DNA from: Bin55 sp965220235
GTDB lineage: Bacteria; Pseudomonadota; Gammaproteobacteria; Pseudomonadales; Azotimanducaceae
NCBI GenBank assembly: GCA_965220235.1
Contig: OZ244815.1
Coordinates: 248,001-312,000, forward strand
Direction of reading: 5' to 3'
DNA: 64,000 bases
The notes beneath the pieces were generated by a model. The model searched no databases and was not told where the DNA came from. It worked only from the letters and a program-made list of their open reading frames with translations. Numbering within the stretch: position 1 is the stretch's first letter; each line of letters begins with the position of its first letter. Positions 57,969 to 64,000 of the stretch are shown here, in pieces. Made by a program: the position numbers and the translations under genes.

Positions 57969-59368
57969 GAGATATAGCCTAAAGTGGTGTTTCGAGGCTA
58001 GGCGGGTGTTTCCCCCTAGCTGTTAGTATCTGTGTTTGGAAAACCACCAACAGAGAAGGAAACACCACCATGAATAAGGATAACATCGTAGCTCTGCGCA
58101 CGAGCGTTGGCGACCCGTTGCAGGACGTTTTGCGCGATGGTGCACGGCGGTTGCTGGCGCAAGCGATCGACGCCGAAGTTGACGAGTTGCTTACGCAACA
58201 CGCGGATCGACGCACGGCCGAGGGTCGAGCGGGCGTGGTTCGCAATGGCTATCTGCCGGAACGTCAGGTGCAGACCGGCATTGGTCCGATTGATGTTCGG
58301 ATCCCGAAAGTCCGTGCCAACGTTGGCGAAGCGGTCACGTTTCGCTCGAAACTGGTACCGCCGTATGTCCGTAAAGCGGCATCACTGGAAGCCGCGTTGC
58401 CCTGGCTGTATCTGAAAGGGATTTCAACCGGCGACATGCACGAAGCCCTGACCGAACTGGTGGGCGACGATGCCAAAGGCTTGTCGGCCACGACGGTCGC
58501 ACGCTTGAAGCGGAAATGGGCGGCTGAATACGCCACCTGGCGCACCCGCTCGTTGGCGGATCGGACTTGGGTTTACCTCTGGGCGGACGGCATCTACAGC
58601 CGCATTCGCGGCGAGACCGGCAAGCTCTGCGCCTTGGTGGTCATTGGCGTTGATCAGCGCGGTCGCAAGGCGTTGCTGGCGGTCGAAGAAGGGGTGCGGG
58701 AATCCACGCAAAGTTGGCGCGAGCTCCTGCTGAACCTGAACAAGCGGCACATGAAGGCACCCCAGTTGGCGATCGGGGATGGTGCGTTGGGCTTCTGGAA
58801 TGCCCTCAACGAGCTCTGGCCTGAGACGCGCTGCCAGCGGTGTTGGATGCACAAGATGGGCAATGTCCTGAATCGCTTGCCGAAATCCTCGCAGGCAAGC
58901 GCCAAACGGGATTTACAGGATATCTGGCAAGCCGCAACGAAAGCCCAGGCGGCACACGCCTATGACGCATTCAAAGCGACCTACGAGGCTAAATTTCCGG
59001 ATGCCGTCGAATGCTTGGTCAAGGATCGCGAGACGTTATTCACGTTCTACGACTTTCCCGCCGAGCACTGGCGCAGCATTCGGACCACCAACCCCATCGA
59101 GTCGACGTTCGGCACGATTCGACATCGCACCCGGCAGGCGAAGGGTTGCGTGTCGCGTCAAAGTGCATTACATATGATGTTCAAATTAGGTTGCGTCGCG
59201 GAGACACACTGGCGATGTCTACGTGGTTTCAAGCAGCTGGCAGAAGTCGTCGAGGGCATCAAATTCATCGACGGGATTAAATTCGCACCCAAGGAGGAAA
59301 CTCACCCACCATCAACACAGAAAGCAGCATAACGAATGCTGCTCAAACACCACTTTCGGTTATACCTC
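57969..59368 (+). mobile_element. complete IS256-family element, copy 2 (1400 bp)
   Basis: Same 1400-bp element as 51896-53295 in the opposite orientation. Ends GAGATATAGCCTAAAGTGGT at 57969 and ...CCACTTTCGGTTATACCTC at 59368. Target duplication ACTTCTCAA at 57960-57968 and 59369-59377. It has landed in the module copy B gene 1. Confidence 0.95.
58070..59332 (+). CDS. IS256-family transposase, copy 2
   Basis: 420 aa, with the same protein sequence as copy 1 (51932-53194). The catalytic segments WADGIYSRIR, IGDGALGFWNAL and TTNPIESTFGT are intact. Start ATG 58070, about 100 bp inside the left end, after AAGGAAAC. Two identical full copies within 7 kb imply very recent transposition. Confidence 0.95.
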   Translation: MNKDNIVALRTSVGDPLQDVLRDGARRLLAQAIDAEVDELLTQHADRRTAEGRAGVVRNGYLPERQVQTGIGPIDVRIPKVRANVGEAVTFRSKLVPPYVRKAASLEAALPWLYLKGISTGDMHEALTELVGDDAKGLSATTVARLKRKWAAEYATWRTRSLADRTWVYLWADGIYSRIRGETGKLCALVVIGVDQRGRKALLAVEEGVRESTQSWRELLLNLNKRHMKAPQLAIGDGALGFWNALNELWPETRCQRCWMHKMGNVLNRLPKSSQASAKRDLQDIWQAATKAQAAHAYDAFKATYEAKFPDAVECLVKDRETLFTFYDFPAEHWRSIRTTNPIESTFGTIRHRTRQAKGCVSRQSALHMMFKLGCVAETHWRCLRGFKQLAEVVEGIKFIDGIKFAPKEETHPPSTQKAA

Positions 59369-59562
59369 ACTTCTCAAGCGAATCAAGAGTCAATGCGACG
59401 ACTTCAAGAAAAAGATCTAAGGCTTTTAGTTCGTCGGATAGATTCAAGTCCGTTTAAGCAGAATTAAGAGGGTCTGCGTCCTTGCTTGATTGAGAGTCGG
59501 CTATCGTACGGACAAACACTCTACTGTAAATAAGCACTGATATAGCTGGATATAGGTGTGCA

Positions 59563-59838
59563 ATGAATTTCAATGGCGGACCCGGGGTTACTCTGCTGGC
59601 CGAGACAGAGGAAGAATCCAAGTTCATTGATCAATTAGTCTTAGAGGTGCTGAAGCTAGATCAAACGAATCTAGGCGGTTATCTCAATCGTGTCCGAATT
59701 GACCGTTCTAGCGGTGCGTATTTTGATAATGACGTTAGTTTCTCGAAGCTCTGGATTGGCTTTCTCAAAAATCGGTTAATAGATTTGTTGATGTGGATGT
59801 GGAGCGAATCCACATCTCTATCTTGGCTACGAATATAG
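59563..59838 (+). CDS. small hypothetical protein
   Basis: 91 aa from ATG 59563: MNFNGGPGVTLLAETEEESK, IDQLVLEVLKLDQTNLGGYL, then a Trp-rich hydrophobic C-terminus (LLMWMWSESTSLSWL) that may be a frameshifted tail. The N-terminal 65 residues look like a folded domain. No family recognised and no strong ribosome site. Confidence 0.4.
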   Translation: MNFNGGPGVTLLAETEEESKFIDQLVLEVLKLDQTNLGGYLNRVRIDRSSGAYFDNDVSFSKLWIGFLKNRLIDLLMWMWSESTSLSWLRI

Positions 59839-59983
59839 TAAGTTGAATCAAGTCCTTGAGACGATTCCTCAAGGATGACTCCAAACTCCTCAATAGCATC
59901 CCGAAAAATCCCATCGAATATCTGCTATAGTTTATCGTCGCAAGGGTCTATGATGATGTCGTATGGCATGAGGATGAGAGGCA

Positions 59984-61030
59984 TTGTGCAGACCCTTGAT
60001 AGTAAGCACTGCAGTTTTATCAGCCTATAGGGTTATACAGATTAAATCATCTCGTTTCGCTAGGCGCGTGTTGCTTAGCGCGGTTATCGCTATAACCTGC
60101 GTTACCCCAGTTTACGCACCATCACTGAGAGACCTCGTTAAACAGGAAATTAGCTCAAAGGTTAGCGGAGCCAGGCAGGAGGCCATCAATCACGTGAAGG
60201 TCGAAATACGCGGTAATAGACGCGCCGCATACCCAAGAATCTACGCACAGTACGACCCTGTGATTGAGACTGGCTGGGCGGGTATGTCTCAAGGCGACGT
60301 TAGAACTGTGCTACAACCTGTCTACGAGACGCTGTGGACCGCATTTGGTCATGATGCTATAGATGAGCAAATCAGGGTCTATCCTAGAGGTGATCACCCG
60401 AATGTAACCATTCTGCTGGATGAGCAGTCTAAGACCGCACGTATTGGTATCGCCTCTGGTAATTTCTACACGATGCAGTTTGCGTATCAATTCGCACATG
60501 AGCTAGGTCATCTGCTAGCCAACGTAGAGGAGAACGATCAACCTCAGTTTGGGTGGATGGATGAGATGTTCGCGGAGCTGGCATCTGCTTGGGTTTTAAT
60601 GCAGTTCAGCCGAGCGTCGCCTTTTTCTTATTACACGGAAGCACAGTGGCTCGGTTACTACAAGACCAACTACGAACAGAACTACAACGAAGATTTGCAA
60701 AGGAACTACCGTATCTCACCAAACACCAAGATTGACGAGTGGTATCCCTTGTACGCTGACCGACTCGAACGATACGAATACGAGCGCTCACTGAACTGGG
60801 CGTTTGCACGAGAGTTATTACCGTACTTCATGGCAATGCCGGAGCTATGGGCGCAAGTAGGTTACTTGCACAAGTGGAAGGGTGAGAATCGCGATCTCCG
60901 ATCCTTCCTAAGCTCATGGCGTAGCACATTGCGTAAGAACGGACAGGACGACACGATAGTGGACATATTCAAGGGACGAATACCGCTCGAATATCGCACG
61001 GCATTACGCCACAGTGCTTCACGTCAATAA
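59984..61030 (+). CDS. exported zinc metallopeptidase-like protein
   Basis: 348 aa. Signal-like segment RRVLLSAVIAITCVTPVYA, then an Arg/Ala-rich region, and near residue 165-190 the zincin site FAHELGHLLANVEE with a downstream WMDEMFAELASAW that could give the third ligand (gluzincin-like). The rest is Tyr/Trp-rich and helical. No exact family recognised. The start is uncertain: TTG 59984 is the first start codon in frame. The sequence AAGGGTCTATGATGATGT at 59943, nearly the same leader as the outer-membrane gene at 56903, offers ATG 59950, but in another frame, hinting at a frameshift or an upstream leader peptide. Confidence 0.7.
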   Translation: MCRPLIVSTAVLSAYRVIQIKSSRFARRVLLSAVIAITCVTPVYAPSLRDLVKQEISSKVSGARQEAINHVKVEIRGNRRAAYPRIYAQYDPVIETGWAGMSQGDVRTVLQPVYETLWTAFGHDAIDEQIRVYPRGDHPNVTILLDEQSKTARIGIASGNFYTMQFAYQFAHELGHLLANVEENDQPQFGWMDEMFAELASAWVLMQFSRASPFSYYTEAQWLGYYKTNYEQNYNEDLQRNYRISPNTKIDEWYPLYADRLERYEYERSLNWAFARELLPYFMAMPELWAQVGYLHKWKGENRDLRSFLSSWRSTLRKNGQDDTIVDIFKGRIPLEYRTALRHSASRQ

Positions 61031-61075
61031 CTACCACCCAATACCAATTTAAATGCTCAATCAGGAGAATTAATC

Positions 61076-61261
61076 ATGGACGACGATTCCGTAACCTTGC
61101 GTAACGATAGCTCACACACTCTGGTAGTTACGATCAGAAATAACGACCCATCCGCTGGTACGGGTATGGGAACGGTCATCGTGCCTCCAAACGAGGAATT
61201 TAGGTTTGATACAGGTGAGACCCTAAAAGGCGTCATCGTTGCTGTCTCAGACGCTACCTAG
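61076..61261 (+). CDS. small hypothetical protein
   Basis: 61 aa, ATG 61076 with a good AGGAGAA ribosome site, 45 bp after the metallopeptidase and probably in its operon. VTLRNDSSHTLVVTIRNNDP, then GTVIVPPNEEFRFDTGETLK: a small beta-sandwich-like sequence without a signal peptide or cysteines. Could be a cytosolic partner or inhibitor of the neighbour; that is speculation. Confidence 0.6.
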   Translation: MDDDSVTLRNDSSHTLVVTIRNNDPSAGTGMGTVIVPPNEEFRFDTGETLKGVIVAVSDAT

Positions 61262-61380
61262 TGCTATCGGTGACCTCACCCAATACCAGTTTAACTAGAC
61301 AACTTCACAGTAAAATCATGGTAATTCAGGTTTCGGCAGTTTGATGCATAAGTCCCTATCGATTACCACGGAGGCATCGA

Positions 61381-61608
61381 CGACGCATGAAATCGACGAA
61401 CATGCTGGAACGGTTCAACGAAGAGATCCGTCGTCGAACCCGAGTGGTACGAATCTTTCCAAACGAGGCGTCATGCCTGCGGTTGATTCGGGCGCTCGCG
61501 GTCGAAACCCATGAGCACTGGATATCCGGGAAGCGCTACCTGACCGGTGAAATCGGGCTCATCAAATCCGATGAGACGGCCTCACAAACGTGGCGGAAAG
61601 CGGCATGA
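61381..61608 (+). pseudogene. IS256-family transposase C-terminal fragment
   Basis: Reads STNMLERFNEEIRRRTRVVR, IFPNEASCLRLIRALAVETH, HWISGKRYLTGEIGL and WRKAA, then TGA. This is the conserved C-terminus including the last catalytic Glu region. The N-terminal ~330 residues are missing. Homologous to the fragment at 19951. Confidence 0.85.
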
Positions 61609-61627
61609 AACCCATTTAAGATTCGCC

Positions 61628-61665
61628 GACGACCCGACTTACCCTTAAGGGCAAGTCGGGTCGTC
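61628..61665. terminator. 38-bp near-perfect palindrome after IS256 fragment
   Basis: GACGACCCGACTT at 61628-61640 pairs with AAGTCGGGTCGTC at 61653-61665; the centre CCCTTAAGGG is itself palindromic and only one base pair is mismatched. It lies 20 bp after the transposase stop. There is no T-tract, so it may be a bidirectional terminator or an IS-associated hairpin. Confidence 0.55.
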
Positions 61666-62464
61666 AAACTCGCCTACGGGTATTTACCCAAGGGAAATTG
61701 CAGAAAAAACTTGACACAACTATCCGCATAGTCAAACGCTTGTATGGAACGAATATTGATACGAACGTAGAGTAGGGATATTCTGACTTTGTGGAAGAGA
61801 TTCTTTATGTACGAGATTTGTTCGTTATTCGTGATTGCCCTGCGCGCTCCGAACGACTCGACCCAACGCGATGTGAAATTCACGAGGTTGAATCAAGGCG
61901 CTTCGGTTTACAAACAACTGGAGAAAATTAGAGTCTTAGACGTATGCGTGTAGAGACGCGTGAAAACTCGGGTGTAGATATCGTTTGATCGATCAACGTT
62001 CGGTACTAAGCCACTAGCTGCGTAATTCCTGTAAAATAGAAAGCGACGTGTACGCAGTTGAAGTCATCAACAACCTTATAGCCTTAAGCGTCATCGTCGT
62101 TTTCCTCGGTGGGCGCGACCAACGGTCCTCCGGTTCTACCGATCCTTTGCATCCGACCGGTCGCGCTCGCTATTACCCTGAATCTGGGGTTAAGGATCTA
62201 AGTCCGGGCAGCAACGGCGAATAATGTGGTTTCGGTCAGATGAGTCGTCGTTCGAGGACGTAATGCAAGGCATCACCTGGTTATCTAAATCGCGATGAAC
62301 CAAGCGATGCGTATAAGGAAGCCTCCCCACATCATCTAGGGTAGGGAACCAACCATACACGTAGATTCTGACATTCCTGCTTGACCGTCTACTCGTACGA
62401 TGTCCTGGCAACGGATCGTCCAGTCTGGCATCGTACCCCGGCAAAAGAGCTCACGCAACGTGTC
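61666..62464 (+). other. gene-free relic region with a decayed IS-end
   Basis: No convincing gene in ~800 bp. 62113-62165 contains GCGCGACC/GGTCGCGC, a possible hairpin. 62281-62371 is a diverged version of the 120-bp IS256-type terminal repeat (keeps CCATACACGTAGATTCTGAC). Confidence 0.45.
62281..62371 (+). repeat. diverged third copy of the IS256-type terminal repeat
   Basis: Aligns over ~90 bases with 20719-20807, sharing CGATGAAxC, CTCCCCA-like and AACCAACCATACACGTA. Much older than the other two copies. Confidence 0.5.
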
Positions 62465-62833
62465 TCATCCGATCGTGTGCACACGCTCTGTATCTTCGGT
62501 AAAGTTCCTTTGTTTATTTCGAGACAAGCTCGCCGTACCGTGCACGATATCAGAAGGATTTCTATAGAGCTCTGGAACGGTTTTGAAACGATCGACCCGA
62601 TCCACCGGTGAGCCGAGTAGATGAACCGCACGAGTTGATAGTTTGTACGTTAACTCGCTGCCATCGATTTGGTAAAAAACTTCCAGTGCGATGGCGATTT
62701 CAAGGACGCGCTCCTCCATCCAAAATCGTCCACGAGTTCTCCTGTTCGACAAGACGAGTCGTGCAAGTCGAATCTCGGACGCCGACAAGTGTTTCGAATC
62801 GATTGTCATCCACACTTCAAGCAATTTGCCCAC
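62465..62833 (-). pseudogene. Apea-like HEPN domain protein fragment
   Basis: 122 aa from GTG 62833: VLEIAIALEVFYQIDGSELT, KLSTRAVHLLG, then VPELYRNPSDIVHG. This follows the pattern of Apea/HEPN-type proteins (ALE, ELxYKxxxRxxxLLG, YxxRSxIVHG), with the R-x(6)-H HEPN signature in RNPSDIVH. Such domains are RNases or RNA-binding modules in defence and stress proteins. The N-terminal part of a full protein is missing and an in-frame TAG lies upstream, so this is probably a remnant. Confidence 0.5.
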
Positions 62834-64000
62834 ATTCGATGCTTGCGCGACCGTAGACTATAGGGTAGTCCACTCGTTATTGATCGAGTAGCCGGATCTG
62901 GCACCTTCGGGAAAGTTAGGATCGATGTGAACAGTGGTCCGAGTCGTGGTGAGAGCCGAACACGACGAGTAAAGCGAAGACGACGCCCCAGGGGACAGCG
63001 TGGGCAGAGATGCGCGGACTTTGGATCCGGGGCGTTACGACGATTCCCGCAGGACACGTCGGAATCCGATCCATTGAGTGTTGTCGTGTCGGAGTTCTGA
63101 CACATCCCTATTGATCGAGCCAAGTTAGCGTTTCAGCAAAAGTATGCGAAACAAGGCATGTTACCAACGTGCTCATGTTGCTAACGAAAACCAACCGGTT
63201 TAGTGAGAATCACCTTGCTCGTTTCGAGGGAGTACCGTGGCTCGCGCCGTGGCAACTCTTTCGATTCGGTACTGTGTCGTACCCATTTCCGGACTTATCG
63301 CGTCAACGCAAATCGACCTAGAAATTCGCCTTGTTGGGTTTTGATTTTCAAGTGTGGGACAACGATGTGTTCGCTCGTCGATCATTCTGGTTCGGCGCGA
63401 TGAGTCGTGTGGGGGGGGGATAAGGCGCATGTGATGAAGATGCTCGCTTTAGCGATATACGAGCTGCAGCGGTCGCAACAATGCTGGTAACGACTAACGC
63501 ACAGGAAGATATGGAGCTACCTTCAAATTCCGTCGCGGTCGAGATGGAACGGAACTATGACATCGAGCTCCTCGAGGAGTTATTCGTTGAACGCCAAAGT
63601 GATCGGTTGGCTTGGTGCTGCGACGACCAATGAGAGTAGGCCGGTGTATCGAAATATGTTCACGTAGATGACGGCTAAGGTTCCTTCAGAGCGTGGTACG
63701 GCAGTAAGCGTTCACGTACAGTCGTATCGCGATATGATGGTGGTTGACAAGGCAGGGATTTAGTGTACGTGAACTTGAACCGGTCGTATATCAAAACCCC
63801 TATGCCGTTAGAGTAGGGAAATGGACCAGCATCAAATCAGGATGATGATGCCAGCGACGCCGGGTGACTCGAGATTGCCTCGGCATCGTTTGATTAGTCG
63901 CATCTAAATATTGATTAGGATTGTCCAGGGCTAAAGGCCAACAAACTCTTCCGCACACAGGAAACCTCTATTTTCACCGCAAGTCGGGCTGTTGCGAATT
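62834..64000 (+). other. end region with no firm gene; possible broken secreted protein at 63433-63633
   Basis: Nothing recognisable in 62834-63430. At 63411 there is a run of 9 G. ATG 63433 starts MKMLALAI; in another frame RAAAVATMLVTTNAQEDMEL (ATG 63481) continues to TGA at 63631, which together look like a signal peptide plus a short acidic mature part split by a frameshift. 63634-64000 shows no frame of interest. Confidence 0.3.

Larger units (their letters stand above)
57756..59447 (-). pseudogene. module copy B gene 1, disrupted by IS256 and a frameshift
   Basis: The N-terminal part (from TTG 59447: LSDELKALDLFLEVVALTLD) matches the intact gene at 48655. It is cut after the codons for DS by the IS256 element with its ACTTCTCAA duplication. 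Beyond the element it continues LEKYPDNTDDRSAPSIGKAV, then shifts frame near 57900 (2 bp missing relative to copy A) and resumes as LMPFQQEIIEKTV and HKHEMERNHITAQ to TAA at 57756. Confidence 0.7.

Noticed and set aside
51887..59377. Composite transposon formed by the two IS256 copies
   Set aside because: Each copy has its own different 9-bp target duplication, which shows separate insertions.
1..64000. tRNA, rRNA or riboswitch genes
   Set aside because: I looked for T-loop-like GGTTCRA motifs with matching acceptor stems and for conserved rRNA stretches and saw none I could support.

Overview
This window looks like chromosomal DNA of a Gram-negative bacterium, most likely a proteobacterium. 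Signs are two very large proteins with C-terminal outer-membrane beta-barrels, a pair of small outer-membrane proteins, signal peptides and a lipoprotein-like gene. No rRNA, tRNA or CRISPR array was recognised. Insertion sequences and their fragments are abundant (IS3, IS256, IS110, IS21, IS605/TnpB and ISNCY types), and several genes carry single point lesions. That suggests a genome undergoing active IS expansion and gene decay, possibly host-associated; the lifestyle is inference.

Layout. 0.5-1.8 kb: an intact IS3 element. 2.0-7.9 kb: an Xre-type antitoxin followed by a truncated RES toxin, then a DEDD exonuclease-RecQ-UvrD helicase broken by one in-frame TAA exactly between its RecQ and UvrD halves. 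8.1-10.7 kb: a pRiA4b ORF-3-like gene, a four-helix membrane protein with a paralogue at 53.9 kb, and IS110 and HNH fragments. 10.7-33.9 kb: a secreted-protein block with an M9 collagenase-like peptidase, a 1.8-kilo-residue metzincin with thrombospondin-3 and FG-GAP repeats, and a 4046-residue Calx-beta/barrel surface protein containing a 1068-bp higher-order DNA repeat. 34.2-35.4 kb: nested IS remnants. 35.5-41.6 kb: a compact seven-gene catabolic operon (two MaoC hydratases, a class III CoA-transferase, a CitE/Mcl-type lyase, SDR, GST, cytochrome P450). 42.1-47.3 kb: a spondin-N/Ig-repeat autotransporter-like protein on the minus strand.

47.4-61.3 kb is an accessory zone: a truncated ISNCY transposase, a tnpB with one nonsense codon, two identical inverted 1400-bp IS256-family copies with perfect 9-bp target duplications, small secreted proteins, a metallopeptidase, and an inverted duplication of a three-gene module (small cytosolic protein, small protein, outer-membrane protein) whose two copies have decayed in complementary ways. 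61.4-64 kb is mostly relic DNA with an IS256 C-terminal fragment and an Apea/HEPN-like fragment.

The best candidates for new biology are the helicase fusion with its exact inter-domain stop, the catabolic operon of unknown substrate, the homogenised repeat array in the giant surface protein, and the duplicated OMP module. The intact operon (35.5-41.6 kb) and the large secreted proteins are the parts most likely to be working at present.
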